The notes beneath the pieces were generated by a model, which saw only the letters and a list, made by a program, of their open reading frames with translations, was not told the DNA's origin and did not search any database. This document shows positions 46,749 to 56,696 of a DNA stretch of 64,000 nucleotides, piece after piece (the stretch's first letter is position 1; each line of letters starts with the position of its first letter). The stretch is from Gordonia hirsuta DSM 44140 = NBRC 16056 (GTDB lineage Bacteria > Actinomycetota > Actinomycetes > Mycobacteriales > Mycobacteriaceae), in contig NZ_BANT01000016.1 of the NCBI RefSeq assembly GCF_000333015.1, forward strand, positions 1 through 64,000, given 5' to 3'. The translations under genes were made by a program, and so were the position numbers.

Positions 46749-49220
46749 ATGCCACGACCGACACACAACCAGACGTCGTATCTGCCTGCTCTCGACGGAT
46801 TGCGGGCCCTGGCGGTCATCTTCGTGGTGCTCTACCACCTCGACGTCCCCGGGTTCAGCGGCGGATTGCTGGGTGTGGGCATGTTCTTTACGCTGTCGGG
46901 CTATCTGATCACCTCGCTGCTGGTCTTCTCCCACGAGCGCACCGGCGGACTGGGACTCAAGAGTTTCTGGATCCGCCGTTTCCGCCGGTTGATGCCGGCC
47001 TCGATCCTGGTGCTGGTCGCTACGCTGGTGACCTCGGCGATCGCCCTCCCCAAGGAGTTCCTGGGCTACCTCTGGGAGGCGCTGAGCGCACTGTTCTACG
47101 TGAACAACTGGTACACGATCTTCTCCAACGACTCGTATTTCGACCGGTTCGGCGGACCCAGCCCGTTGAGCCACATGTGGTCGTTGTCGATCGAGGAGCA
47201 GTTCTACATCTTCTGGCCGCTGATGATGCTGGCCATGTACGCGGTGATCAAACGCCGCATGGGGATGACGATCCTGACCGTCATCCTGGCGCTGATCTCC
47301 TTCTATCTGCTCTACTCACTGGCCTCGCCCGCCTTCGACAACACCCGCGCCTATGAGGGCACCGACACCCGCGCCGGGGGTCTGCTGCTGGGTGCAGCCA
47401 TGGCGTTCTGGTGGCCGGCCCGCAAACACTCCGTCGACCAGGATCGCCGCACCTGGCTGGACGTGGCCGGTCTGGCCGGTATCGCCGCGATCGTCTACCT
47501 GGTGATCACCACCGGAGACAACTCGATGAGCCTGTACAGCTGGGGGATCGCGGCACTGACCCTGGCCACCATGGCGATCCTGGCCGCAGCCGTGGCCCCG
47601 GACACCCTGGTCGCCAACCTGCTGAGCCTGCCGCCGCTGGTGTGGATCGGGGAACGCTCCTACGGGCTGTACCTGTGGCACATGCCGGTGGTGGCCTTTG
47701 TGCCCCTGGCGGTGCGTACCGACTCGCCGTGGCTCAGTGTTCCGCTGGTCGTCGGGCTGACGGTGCTGCTGGCCGCTCTGTCGTGGCGGTACCTGGAGGA
47801 TCCGATCCGCCGCTACGGCTTCCGTAATGCTCTGACCGGACGGCACGACGACCCCGATCCGCACCGCTCCCCCGTGGTCTCGCCTCGGTCCGGCCCCACG
47901 CCAGATCAGAACGCAGAGACCACGGCTGCTGATCCGGCCGATCCGCCAGCCGACGCCCCCGACTCGGTTCCGGCCGGCCCGGTGCGCGTGAGCAGTATCG
48001 TCGAGCAGCCGATCGACCTGTCCGACGTTCTCACCGGCGGCCACACCCTCGACGATGCCGCGGCCGACGACCAGACCGCCGAGACCGAGCTCAGCAGCCT
48101 CGACGAGGGTCCCGCTCCGGCCGCCGAGCCCGCGCACGACAGCGACTCGCTGCCGCTGGAGATGGTGGTTCTGGAGATGCCGGCGATCGACGCCGACGAG
48201 ACCCCCGACCCCGACGACACCCTCGATCCCGACGACTCCCTCGATACCGACGGCGCGGAGGGCGCCGAGGCTCCTGTCGCCGAAGCCACCGCCGACACCG
48301 AGGGCCCGGCCATCGACGAGAAGCTTGTGGTGGTGATCCCCGATCCGCGTCCGCGCACGACCCGGCGCCGGCTGCGGCGATCGGTCGGCTCGGTGCTGGG
48401 TCTGCTGTCGCTGGCCGTCGCCGTCCTGGTCGGCACCACCATGCTGCATCCGGACATGGCCGTGGTGCGAGCACTCTCGTTCGAGCATCAGGAAGACATC
48501 GGCGATCTGGTCGACGAGTCGGCCACCGCTCCGGTCGGTCCCACGCTGCCTGCCGCCCAACGACGTACCGAGTGCACCGAGGTGATCCACGTCGGCGACT
48601 CCACCGCGCTGGGGATGACCGAACCGGAGATGCAGCCCGATCCCCGCAAGCGGCTGACCGCCCAGTACACCCGCGTGGGCGCCAAAGTGGTGCGCATGGA
48701 TGTGGTCGGCGGACGTTCCAGCCTCGAGCGCCTGGAGGGTGCACCCAATGCGGCCGAGTCGATCCAGACCGATCTGGACAACGGCTGGGAGGGCTGCTGG
48801 GTGATGAACATGGGCATCAACGACGCCGCCAATATGGAGGTCGGCGGTCCCGGTCCGGCCGCGATGCGGATCGACCGGCTGCTGTCCCCGCTGAAGGGTC
48901 AGCCCGTGCTGTGGCCGACGGTCATCACCAATCAGCTGAATCAGAACCCGGCGTACAACAACCGCGCGATGCAGCGGTTCAACCGGGCCCTGGTCGAGGC
49001 GTGCAAGCGCTACCCGAATCTGCGCATCTACGATCTGGCTGGCGAGGTGGACCAGAGTTGGTTCTCCGACGGGGTCCACTTCACCGCCGAAGGCAACGTG
49101 CAGCGGGCGCGGATGATCTCGACGGCGCTGGCCACCGCCTTCCCGGCCGAGGATCAGGCGCCCGACGGCTGCCTGATCAAGTCGATCGAGCCGGTCGTGG
49201 AGACTCCTGCCGAGAAGTAG
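46749..49220 (+). CDS. Membrane acyltransferase-3 (OafA/YrhL type) fused to an SGNH domain
   Basis: 823 residues. Residues 1-370 are an acyltransferase-3 domain with about ten membrane helices: the start PALDGLRALAVIFVVLYHLD has the conserved His30, RRFRRLMPA is the Arg-rich loop, and MWSLSIEEQFYIFWPL is the family signature near residue 140. A Pro/Asp/Glu-rich linker (about 375-540) and a further helix near residue 550 lead to a periplasmic-side SGNH domain with GDST (Ser618), MGINDAAN and SDGVHFTA. Such proteins O-acylate cell-wall or polysaccharide targets, the SGNH domain taking the final transfer. The domain is paralogous to the upstream secreted SGNH protein. The natural acceptor is unknown. 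Confidence 0.9.
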   Translation: MPRPTHNQTSYLPALDGLRALAVIFVVLYHLDVPGFSGGLLGVGMFFTLSGYLITSLLVFSHERTGGLGLKSFWIRRFRRLMPASILVLVATLVTSAIALPKEFLGYLWEALSALFYVNNWYTIFSNDSYFDRFGGPSPLSHMWSLSIEEQFYIFWPLMMLAMYAVIKRRMGMTILTVILALISFYLLYSLASPAFDNTRAYEGTDTRAGGLLLGAAMAFWWPARKHSVDQDRRTWLDVAGLAGIAAIVYLVITTGDNSMSLYSWGIAALTLATMAILAAAVAPDTLVANLLSLPPLVWIGERSYGLYLWHMPVVAFVPLAVRTDSPWLSVPLVVGLTVLLAALSWRYLEDPIRRYGFRNALTGRHDDPDPHRSPVVSPRSGPTPDQNAETTAADPADPPADAPDSVPAGPVRVSSIVEQPIDLSDVLTGGHTLDDAAADDQTAETELSSLDEGPAPAAEPAHDSDSLPLEMVVLEMPAIDADETPDPDDTLDPDDSLDTDGAEGAEAPVAEATADTEGPAIDEKLVVVIPDPRPRTTRRRLRRSVGSVLGLLSLAVAVLVGTTMLHPDMAVVRALSFEHQEDIGDLVDESATAPVGPTLPAAQRRTECTEVIHVGDSTALGMTEPEMQPDPRKRLTAQYTRVGAKVVRMDVVGGRSSLERLEGAPNAAESIQTDLDNGWEGCWVMNMGINDAANMEVGGPGPAAMRIDRLLSPLKGQPVLWPTVITNQLNQNPAYNNRAMQRFNRALVEACKRYPNLRIYDLAGEVDQSWFSDGVHFTAEGNVQRARMISTALATAFPAEDQAPDGCLIKSIEPVVETPAEK

Positions 49221-49246
49221 GGCACCCCGGCCGGGCCGCGGGTGCC
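49221..49246. terminator. Bidirectional hairpin between the acyltransferase gene and ahpE
   Basis: ggcaccc pairs with gggtgcc around a GC-rich centre (extra ggc/gcc pairs), starting directly after the acyltransferase stop and ending 17 bases before the ahpE stop. It could end transcripts from both sides. Confidence 0.55.
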
Positions 49247-49262
49247 TGGCAGCTACCGGCAG

Positions 49263-49733
49263 CTATGGGGCGACGACGCCGAGGACGGCTTCCCAGGTCT
49301 GGGCGGTCCGGGCCTCACCGGGCCCGACCATCGCCGAGAACAGCACGGTGGCGTCGCGGTCGACCAGGAAGGTGCCGCGATTGGGGATGCCGCGCACCTC
49401 GTCGAACACCCCGTACTCCTGCGCCACCGCCCCGTGCGGCCAGAAGTCGGACAGGATCGGGAACAGGAAGCCCTGGGCCGACGACCACACCTTGTGCGTG
49501 GGCGGCGGCCCCACCGAGACCGCGACGGTGCTCATACCGTCGGCGGTGAACTCCGGCAGCCGATCGCGGATGTAGCCCAGTTCCCCTTCGCACGTACCGG
49601 TGAACGCCAGCGGGAAGAAGACCACCAGTACCGGGCCCTGCTCGCGCAGCGCGGCCAGTGAGACCTCTTGATTGTTCTGATCGCGCAGTACGAAGTCCGG
49701 CGCCGTCGCGCCGACGGGTACGGGTCCGCTCAT
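49263..49733 (-). CDS. ahpE: One-cysteine peroxiredoxin AhpE
   Basis: A 156-residue thioredoxin-fold peroxidase that reduces organic hydroperoxides and peroxynitrite. The peroxidatic Cys48 lies in FPLAFTGTCEGELGYIRD; there is no second cysteine, so an external thiol (mycothiol/mycoredoxin or the lipoylated DlaT in mycobacteria) reduces it. The ending TFLVDRDATVLFSAMVGPGEAR is typical. Its ATG overlaps the DUF3052 stop by one base (TGATG). Confidence 0.95.
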   Translation of the reverse strand: MSGPVPVGATAPDFVLRDQNNQEVSLAALREQGPVLVVFFPLAFTGTCEGELGYIRDRLPEFTADGMSTVAVSVGPPPTHKVWSSAQGFLFPILSDFWPHGAVAQEYGVFDEVRGIPNRGTFLVDRDATVLFSAMVGPGEARTAQTWEAVLGVVAP

Positions 49734-50146
49734 CAGCGTCTACCGCGCGAACGAGACTCCAGACGCGAACCCGACCAGTCACCCAGGTTGATCACCTTGG
49801 TCTGGCTCAGTCCGGCGGTCGGTGCAGCCTCGGCGATCTCGCTCGGGTCCACGTAGCCGTCCTTGCCGGTCTTCGGGGACACGACCCAGATGAAGCCGCC
49901 CTCGGCCAGTGGAGTGATCGCGTCGACCAGGGCGTCGACCAGATCGCCGTCGCCGTCGCGCCACCACAGCAGCACGGCGTCGATCACGTCGACCGCATCC
50001 TCGTCGAGCATCTCGTCGTCGATCACGTCTTCGATATCGGCACGCAGGTCGTCGTCGGTGTCCTCATCCCACCCGAGCTCCTGAATCACCATTCCTTTGG
50101 TGAATCCGAGCTTTCCGACATTACCGTCCTCCGTGGTGGCTACCAC
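49733..50146 (-). CDS. DUF3052 protein
   Basis: 137 residues, strongly acidic in the middle (IEDVIDDEMLDEDAVDVIDAV) and basic at the very end (RLESRSRGRR). The N-terminus NVGKLGFTKGMVIQELGWDED and the WWRDGDGDLVDALVDAI segment match the conserved actinobacterial DUF3052 family. Function unknown. It is coupled to ahpE by a one-base overlap, as in M. tuberculosis Rv2239c/ahpE, which hints at a link to stress defence. Confidence 0.85.
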   Translation of the reverse strand: MVATTEDGNVGKLGFTKGMVIQELGWDEDTDDDLRADIEDVIDDEMLDEDAVDVIDAVLLWWRDGDGDLVDALVDAITPLAEGGFIWVVSPKTGKDGYVDPSEIAEAAPTAGLSQTKVINLGDWSGSRLESRSRGRR

Positions 50147-50296
50147 CGGGTGCGACCTCCTGGTTCGTCTGTGCGGCGACGCGGGGGTTCCGCGCGCCGG
50201 AGGCCGCAGCAGCGACCCCTTCGGTCCAGCGTAGAGGGTCCAGCGCCCGATCGCGCGATGTTCTCCCCCGCGACGCTTCTGCGCGTCGCGCGCCGG

Positions 50297-50797
50297 TCAA
50301 TTGGTTCCGGTCGGCATGAACTCGCCGCAGGCGTCGATCAGCCCGGTCCGCTGCCGGCTCCACTGCTCCATCGCACTGTTCAGCGCGATCTTGTGGCGCT
50401 TGCTCACCTGCTCGGACAACTGCTCGGTGGCGGTGAGGAAATCGTGCACCTTCTGCTCGATGTCATCGGGCAGTTGCGGAGTCAGCGCCTCCCGCACCAG
50501 ATCGGCGCCGGTGTTGAACGTATCGACGGCGTACCGGTCCTCCTTGTCGATCTCGGCGTAGTCCTGCGTGTCGTTGAGTCGCACGATGAAGGCGTTGTAA
50601 TCGCGCACCATCACCCCGGCCGAGGTGATCACCTGATGGCAGACCTTGATCGCCGCGTCGATGCCCTCGCGCGATTCGGTGGTGACCGTGGTGACCCCGG
50701 GCGACGGCGCCGGCGCGGTCGACTGACCGCCGCACCCGGTCAGCATCAGCGCACCGGCCACGGCGGGCAACACCACCACATGCCTCGGCGAACGCAC
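50297..50797 (-). CDS. Small lipoprotein of unknown function
   Basis: 166 residues from the GTG at 50797, preceded by a gggagg-like site on its strand. The signal peptide ([22 protein letters not shown]) ends in a lipobox LTGC, so Cys22 should be lipidated. The mature part is a helical domain of Glu, Gln, Asp and Leu with conserved-looking [19 protein letters not shown] and CGEFMPTG; two cysteines could bridge. From memory, Rv2240c in the same position is a hypothetical exported protein. The reading upstream of 50797 is not coding. Confidence 0.75.
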   Translation of the reverse strand: MRSPRHVVVLPAVAGALMLTGCGGQSTAPAPSPGVTTVTTESREGIDAAIKVCHQVITSAGVMVRDYNAFIVRLNDTQDYAEIDKEDRYAVDTFNTGADLVREALTPQLPDDIEQKVHDFLTATEQLSEQVSKRHKIALNSAMEQWSRQRTGLIDACGEFMPTGTN

Positions 50798-51048
50798 ACC
50801 CTGCTCCTCCCCCTGGGCGTCGCTGCCCGACCCGTTTGCACAGGGCCGCTCCCCTGGAACGACGATCGATGTCCTTATCCTGCCGCACCGTACCGTGCAC
50901 ACCCAAAGCGTGTCCCGGCAATCGGCGCCGGGCACGTCTGTTCCAACCCCTGCCGGGTATCGCCCGCATCGGGCACGATGGAAGTGGTGGGCGCCGCTGC
51001 CCCCTCGAGCAGACCATTGAGTCGACGACGAGTAGAACAGGTGGAATC

Positions 51049-53820
51049 GTGACCGACCAGGCCGACGTCAACGCAGGACCCCCGACCCGCACCAACCGCG
51101 TACAGGTCATCCGTGACGGGGTGGCGTCGTATCTCGCCGACTCCGATCCATCCGAGACCGACGAGTGGCTCGAGTCCTTCGACGGGATGCTCGCCAACGC
51201 CGGCCCCGAACGCGCCCGCTATCTGATGCTGCGGATGCTCGAGCGCGCCGACGATGCCCGCGTCCAGCTGCCGTCGCTGACCTCCACCGACTTCGTCAAC
51301 ACCATCCCCACCGATCTGGAGCCGGAGTTCCCCGGCGACGAGCACATGGAACGACGATTCCGCGCCTACATCCGCTGGAACGCGGCCATCATGGTGCACC
51401 GTGCCCAGCGGCCGGGGATCGGCGTCGGCGGGCACATCTCCACCTACGCCTCCTCGGCATCGCTGTACGAGGTCGGCTTCAACCACTTCTTCCGCGGCCT
51501 GGACCATCCCGGCGGCGGCGACCAGCTGTTCATCCAGGGGCACGCCTCCCCCGGCATCTACGCCCGCGCCTTCCTCGAGGGCCGGATCGACGAGTCCCGG
51601 ATGGACGGCTTCCGGCAGGAACACAGCCACGCCGGCCTCGGCGGCGGGCTGCCGTCGTACCCGCACCCACGGCTGATGCCCGAGTTCTGGCAGTTCCCGA
51701 CGGTGTCGATGGGCCTGGGGCCCATGAACGCGATCTACCAGGCGCGGGTCAACCGGTATCTGCATGCCAACGGCATCAAGGACACCTCCGACCAGCATGT
51801 GTGGGCCTTCCTCGGCGACGGGGAGATGGACGAGCCCGAATCGCGCGGTCTGGCTCAGGTCGCCGCCCTCGACCACCTGGACAACCTGACCTTCGTGATC
51901 AACTGCAATCTGCAGCGGCTGGACGGTCCGGTGCGTGGCAACGGCAAAATCATCCAGGAGCTCGAATCGTTCTTCCGCGGTGCCGGCTGGAACGTCATCA
52001 AGGTGGTGTGGGGCCGCGAATGGGATGCGCTGCTGCACGCCGACCAGGACGGCGCCCTGGTGAACCTGATGAACAAGACCGCCGACGGCGACTATCAGAC
52101 CTACCGGGCCAACGACGGCGCCTTCATCCGCGAGCACTTCTTCGGACGTGATCCGCGCACCAAAGAGCTGGTCAAGGACTACACCGACGAGCAGATCTGG
52201 CAGCTCAAGCGCGGCGGGCACGACTACCGCAAGATCTACGCCGCCTACCAGGCCGCCCTCGAGCACAAGGGTCAGCCGACGGTGATCCTGGCCCACACCA
52301 TCAAGGGCTATACCTTGGGCAGCCACTTCGAGGGCCGCAACGCCACCCACCAGATGAAGAAGATGACGCTGGCGGATCTGAAGGCCTTCCGCGACACCAA
52401 CCGGATCCCGATCACCGACGCCCAGCTCGAGGCCGACCCCGCGCTGCCGCCGTACTACAACCCGGGCACCGACTCGCCCGAGATCGAGTACATGATCGAA
52501 CGCCGCAAGGAGCTCGGGGGTTTCCTGCCCCAACGGCATCTGACGCACACACCGCTCAAGGCCGACACCTCCGCGGCGATCAAGGCGGTCTCCGGCGGCT
52601 CGGGCAAACAGCAGGTCGCCTCGACGATGGCGCTGGTGCGGATCTTCAAGGAACTGCTGCGCGATCCGGTGATCGGCAAGCGCATCGTGCCGATCATCCC
52701 CGACGAGGCCCGCACCTTCGGGATGGACTCGTGGTTCCCGACGCTGCAGATCTATAACCCGTCGGGCCAGCTGTACACCGCGGTCGACGCCGAGCTGATG
52801 CTGGCCTACAAAGAGTCCGAGCAGGGCCGCATTCTGCACGAGGGCATCAACGAGGCCGGCTCCACCGCCTGCTTCACCGCGGTGGGCACCTCGTACGCCA
52901 CCCACAACGAGCCGATGATCCCGCTGTACATCTTCTATTCGATGTTCGGCTTCCAGCGCACCGGCGACAGCCTCTGGGCCGCCGCCGACCAGATGACGCG
53001 CGGCTTCGTCATCGGCGCCACCGCCGGGCGGACCACCCTCACCGGCGAGGGTCTGCAGCACGCCGACGGCCACTCGCATCTGCTGGCCGCCAGCAACCCG
53101 GCGGTGGTCGCCTACGACCCGGCCTTCGCCTACGAGCTGGCCCACATCATCGACGACGGGCTGACCCGCATGTACGGCGAGGACCCGGAGAACGTCTACT
53201 ACTACATCACCGTCTACAACGAGCCGATCCACCAGCCGGCCGAGCCGGAGAATCTGGACCTGGCCGGTATTCGCAAAGGCATCTATCTGTACCGGCCGGC
53301 GCAGATCGACGGTGAACGCGCCTCGATCCTCGTCTCGGGGGTCACGATGGGCGACGGCCTGGCCGCCCAGGACCTGCTCGCCCAGGACTACGGGATCGCC
53401 GCCGATGTGTACTCGGTGACCTCCTGGACCGAACCGGCGCGCGAAGGCATCGAGTGCGACAGGCAGGAGCTGCGCGAGGGCGTGCTGCGCAAGCCTTGGG
53501 TCACCGAACTGTTGGCACAGGGCGCGAGCCCGTTCGTGGCGGCATCGGACTATCAGCGCGCGGTGCAGGAGCAGTTGCGCCCCTACGTGCCCGGCGGCTA
53601 CCTGACGCTGGGTACCGACGGATTCGGCTTCTCCGACACTCGTTCGGCCGCCCGCCGGGTCTTCAACGTCGACGCCGCCTCCATCGCCGTAGGCGTCCTG
53701 GTCGCCCTGGCGCGGGAAGGCCGGATCGAGCGCACGGTGGCCACCGAGGCCGCCGAGCGCTACCAGATCACCGACGTGCACGCCGCACCGGTCAGCACCG
53801 CCGACCCGGGCACCGCCTGA
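51049..53820 (+). CDS. aceE: Pyruvate dehydrogenase E1, homodimeric type
   Basis: 923 residues from the GTG at 51049 ([10 protein letters not shown]). It decarboxylates pyruvate and passes the acetyl unit to the lipoyl arms of DlaT, encoded 43 kb upstream in the window. The thiamine-diphosphate motif is [12 protein letters not shown] through [11 protein letters not shown] (about residues 262-290). [25 protein letters not shown] and the transketolase-like middle domain ([21 protein letters not shown]-type region) follow, and the C-terminal domain ends at RYQITDVHA. The homodimeric aceE form, with DlaT and Lpd, is standard in Mycobacteriales. The MabR-like gene follows after 48 bases. Confidence 0.96.
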   Translation: MTDQADVNAGPPTRTNRVQVIRDGVASYLADSDPSETDEWLESFDGMLANAGPERARYLMLRMLERADDARVQLPSLTSTDFVNTIPTDLEPEFPGDEHMERRFRAYIRWNAAIMVHRAQRPGIGVGGHISTYASSASLYEVGFNHFFRGLDHPGGGDQLFIQGHASPGIYARAFLEGRIDESRMDGFRQEHSHAGLGGGLPSYPHPRLMPEFWQFPTVSMGLGPMNAIYQARVNRYLHANGIKDTSDQHVWAFLGDGEMDEPESRGLAQVAALDHLDNLTFVINCNLQRLDGPVRGNGKIIQELESFFRGAGWNVIKVVWGREWDALLHADQDGALVNLMNKTADGDYQTYRANDGAFIREHFFGRDPRTKELVKDYTDEQIWQLKRGGHDYRKIYAAYQAALEHKGQPTVILAHTIKGYTLGSHFEGRNATHQMKKMTLADLKAFRDTNRIPITDAQLEADPALPPYYNPGTDSPEIEYMIERRKELGGFLPQRHLTHTPLKADTSAAIKAVSGGSGKQQVASTMALVRIFKELLRDPVIGKRIVPIIPDEARTFGMDSWFPTLQIYNPSGQLYTAVDAELMLAYKESEQGRILHEGINEAGSTACFTAVGTSYATHNEPMIPLYIFYSMFGFQRTGDSLWAAADQMTRGFVIGATAGRTTLTGEGLQHADGHSHLLAASNPAVVAYDPAFAYELAHIIDDGLTRMYGEDPENVYYYITVYNEPIHQPAEPENLDLAGIRKGIYLYRPAQIDGERASILVSGVTMGDGLAAQDLLAQDYGIAADVYSVTSWTEPAREGIECDRQELREGVLRKPWVTELLAQGASPFVAASDYQRAVQEQLRPYVPGGYLTLGTDGFGFSDTRSAARRVFNVDAASIAVGVLVALAREGRIERTVATEAAERYQITDVHAAPVSTADPGTA

Positions 53821-53868
53821 GCCCCGTCGTCGCCGAACCGGCGGCGATCGTCCGATAGCTTGGTGCCT

Positions 53869-55137
53869 GTGTCCGACGAACCGCTGATCCCCAGCTCCCT
53901 CACCGACGCCTTCGGTGAGGGAGGCGCGCACATCCCGACCTCCTCGTCGGTGCACGATGCGCTGCCGGAGACACTGCTGCGCCGGATCAAGCAGTACAGC
54001 GGGCGGCTGGCGACCGAGGCGGTCGCCTCGATGTCCAAGCAGCTGCCCTACTTCGCCGACCTGGATGCGAGCCAGCGCGCCGGTGTGCAGCTGGTGGTGC
54101 AGACCGCGGTGGTCAACTTCGTCGAATGGATCCAGGACCCCGACAGCAACATCAAGTTCTCGGTGCAGGCCTTCCAGGTGGTCCCCCAGGACCTAGCCAG
54201 TCGCATCACGCTGCTGCAGAGCGTCGAGATGGTCCGGGTTGCCATGGAGTTCTTCGAGAAGTGGCTCCCGCTGCTGGCGCGCGAGGACGCCCAGCTGCGG
54301 GCGCTGACCGAGGCGGTGCTGCGGTACGGGCGGGAGATCGGTTTCGCCGCCGCCGCCATCTACGCCTCGGCCGCCGAATCCCGCGGCGCCTGGGACTCGC
54401 GGCTGGAGGCCCTGGTGGTCGACGGGGTGGTCCGCGGTGACACCGGCCCGCAGCTGATGTCGCGGGCTGCGGCACTGAACTGGGACTCCGATGCCCCGGC
54501 CACCGTGATCATCGGTTCGCCGCCGCCGGAACAGAACGTCTCGGTGCCGTTGGCGATCCACAACACCGCCAAGCGCTACGACCGCGCGGCACTGTCGGTG
54601 GTGCAGGGCCGGCGCCTGGTGGCCATCGTCAGCGGCGCGATCCGGCCCACCGACCGGTTCCTGACCGATCTGCTCGAGCACTTCTCCGACGGCCCGGTGG
54701 TGATCGGCCCCACCATGCCCAATCTGGTATCGGCACCGGCCAGTGCGATCGAGGCGATCGCCGGTATCGAGGCCGTCGTCGGCTGGCCCGGCGCCCCGCG
54801 CCCCACCCACAGTTCCGAGTTGCTGGCCGAGCGCGCACTCAACGGCGATGCCAGTGCCGTGCGCACCATGACCGAGACCCTGGTGACCCCGCTGCAGGAT
54901 GCCTCCGGCTCGCTGACGGTCACTCTCGACGCCTTTCTGGACGCCGGAAACTCGATCGAGCAGTGCGCCCGCGCGTTGTATGTTCATCCCAATACGGTCC
55001 GCTATCGATTGAAAAAGATCGCAGATGCCACCGGACGTGATCCAAGTAACCCTCGCGACGCCTACGTCTTGCGTGTCGCCGCCACTGTGGGTCGTTTGGC
55101 ACGATTCAGCCAAGAAACGCCGCAATCTGCCCCGTGA
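53869..55137 (+). CDS. mabR: PucR/CdaR-type transcriptional regulator, MabR-like
   Basis: 422 residues from the GTG at 53869 (MSDEPLIPSSL); TTG at 53860 and GTG at 53863 are alternatives. The N-terminal part contains an RKQYSGRLATEAVASM-like helical region; residues 150-330 resemble a PucR/GGDEF-like sensor domain, and the C-terminus has the helix-turn-helix NSIEQCARALYVHPNTVRYRLKKIADATGRD (about residues 368-400) typical of PucR proteins. In M. tuberculosis the orthologue Rv2242 is MabR, a regulator of the FAS-II operon fabD-acpM-kasA-kasB-accD6. It lies directly upstream of that operon here, with a likely operator between. Confidence 0.88.
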   Translation: MSDEPLIPSSLTDAFGEGGAHIPTSSSVHDALPETLLRRIKQYSGRLATEAVASMSKQLPYFADLDASQRAGVQLVVQTAVVNFVEWIQDPDSNIKFSVQAFQVVPQDLASRITLLQSVEMVRVAMEFFEKWLPLLAREDAQLRALTEAVLRYGREIGFAAAAIYASAAESRGAWDSRLEALVVDGVVRGDTGPQLMSRAAALNWDSDAPATVIIGSPPPEQNVSVPLAIHNTAKRYDRAALSVVQGRRLVAIVSGAIRPTDRFLTDLLEHFSDGPVVIGPTMPNLVSAPASAIEAIAGIEAVVGWPGAPRPTHSSELLAERALNGDASAVRTMTETLVTPLQDASGSLTVTLDAFLDAGNSIEQCARALYVHPNTVRYRLKKIADATGRDPSNPRDAYVLRVAATVGRLARFSQETPQSAP

Positions 55138-55257
55138 GTCCCATTGGCACCACCCCCAGCGCCACATTTGTGCTGGCAGAGGCGTTTCGGCATCGATTTG
55201 GTAACGGATCTCGGTGCGGCAACGATGCGGGCACCACCCGATGGCCACTCCCGACGC

Positions 55258-55278
55258 TTTTGTAGGAACCCTACAAAA
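55258..55278. promoter_or_regulatory. Perfect palindrome, probable MabR operator of the FAS-II operon
   Basis: ttttgtagg, aac, cctacaaaa: a perfect 9-bp inverted repeat, 66 bases before the fabD start and 120 bases after the mabR stop. It matches exactly the TTTTGT-N9-ACAAAA form that I recall as the MabR binding site of mycobacterial FAS-II promoters. I infer that the regulator encoded just upstream binds here and controls fabD through accD6. Confidence 0.7.
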
Positions 55279-55343
55279 AGTGGGCGAAAGGTTCGGACCC
55301 CTCGACACCCCACGAGACCCCCTAAACGGTGTTCGCTAGTCAC

Positions 55344-56255
55344 GTGCTTTCGTTGTTAGCGCCCGGACAGGGCTCTCAGACTCCCGGCATGTTGACCGAA
55401 TGGTTGGCACAGCCCGGTGCCACCGAGCGCGTCGCCGCATGGTCGGAGGTGACCGGACTGGACCTGGTGCGCCTGGGCACCACCGCCACGGCGGAGGAGA
55501 TCACCGATACCGCGGTGACCCAGCCGCTCGTGGTGGCTGCCGCTCTGCTCGCCTACGAGCAGTTGGGCGTCACCGCCGGTGAACTGCCGGCCGACACCGT
55601 GGTGGCCGGCCACTCGGTCGGCGAACTGGCCGCCGCCGCCATCGCCGGTGTCATCTCCGACGACGACGCCGTCCGCCTGGCCGCCATCCGCGGCGCCGAG
55701 ATGGCCAAGGCCTGCGCGCTCGAGCCGACCACCATGGCCGCGGTCCTCGGCGGCGACGAGGAGCAGGTCCTGGCCAAGCTCGCCGAGTACGACCTGGTCC
55801 CGGCCAACCGCAACGCCGCCGGCCAGATCGTGGCCGCCGGATCGGTGGAGAACATCGACAAGCTGATCGACGACGCCCCGGAGAAGGCCCGCATCCGCAA
55901 GATCGCCGTCGCCGGCGCCTTCCACACCCACTTCATGGCCCCGGCCCAGGAGGCCGTCGCCGCGGCCGCGGCCCAGATCACCCCGGCCGATCCGGTGTTC
56001 ACCCTGCTGTCCAACGCGGACGGGCAGCCGGTGACCAGCGGCGTCGAGGCACTGGACAAGCTCGTCTCCCAGGTCACCAGCCCGGTGCGCTGGGATCTGT
56101 GCAATGCCTACCTGCGCGAGGAGGGCGTCGACTCGATCGTCGAGCTCGCACCCGGCGGCACCCTGGTGGGTATCGCCAAGCGCGAGCTCAAGGGCGTGCC
56201 CGCGCGCGCCGTCAAGGTCCCCACCGATCTGGAGGACCTACCAGGACTTGGATAG
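55344..56255 (+). CDS. fabD: Malonyl-CoA:ACP transacylase
   Basis: It loads malonyl onto AcpM for FAS-II. 303 residues from the GTG at 55344 (MLSLLAPGQGSQTPG); a GTG at 55329 is also in frame. The nucleophile Ser91 lies in GHSVGELAAA, the partner Arg in AIRGAEMAKAC, and the catalytic His in VAGAFHTHFMAP. It is the first gene of the operon fabD-acpM-kasA-accD6 and follows the MabR-type palindrome. Confidence 0.95.
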   Translation: MLSLLAPGQGSQTPGMLTEWLAQPGATERVAAWSEVTGLDLVRLGTTATAEEITDTAVTQPLVVAAALLAYEQLGVTAGELPADTVVAGHSVGELAAAAIAGVISDDDAVRLAAIRGAEMAKACALEPTTMAAVLGGDEEQVLAKLAEYDLVPANRNAAGQIVAAGSVENIDKLIDDAPEKARIRKIAVAGAFHTHFMAPAQEAVAAAAAQITPADPVFTLLSNADGQPVTSGVEALDKLVSQVTSPVRWDLCNAYLREEGVDSIVELAPGGTLVGIAKRELKGVPARAVKVPTDLEDLPGLG

Positions 56256-56393
56256 CGGTCGGTTCCACCGACCCCGCCCGGAGAGCCGCACCCGCGGCTC
56301 ATCCAATGCGGTGCGCCGAACGGCACATCGCACTCCGGACCTGCAGTACCCCGATACGCCTACACAGCGTCACGACAAATGAAGGAGGCCGAA

Positions 56394-56696
56394 ATGGCTG
56401 CAACTCAGGAACAGCTCATCGCCGGTATCGCCGAGATCATCGAAGAGGTCACCGGCATCGAACCGTCCGAGGTCACCATGGAGAAGTCGTTCGTCGACGA
56501 CCTGGACATCGACTCGCTGTCGATGGTCGAGATCGCCGTCCAGACCGAGGACAAGTACGGCGTCAAGATCCCCGATGAGGATCTGGCCAACCTGCGTACC
56601 GTCGGCGACGCCGTCGGCTACATCCAGAAGCTCGAGGCTGAGAACCCCGAGGCCGCCGCAGCGATCGCTGCTCAGATCGAGGCTGAACAGAACTGA
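56394..56696 (+). CDS. acpM: Meromycolate extension acyl carrier protein
   Basis: A 100-residue acidic carrier protein. The phosphopantetheine is attached to Ser41 in [11 protein letters not shown]. Compared with ordinary ACP (77-80 aa), it carries a C-terminal extension rich in Ala and Glu ([21 protein letters not shown]), as in mycobacterial AcpM. The start ATG at 56394 has a strong gaaggagg site. Its stop overlaps the kasA start by one base (TGATG). Confidence 0.95.
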   Translation: MAATQEQLIAGIAEIIEEVTGIEPSEVTMEKSFVDDLDIDSLSMVEIAVQTEDKYGVKIPDEDLANLRTVGDAVGYIQKLEAENPEAAAAIAAQIEAEQN

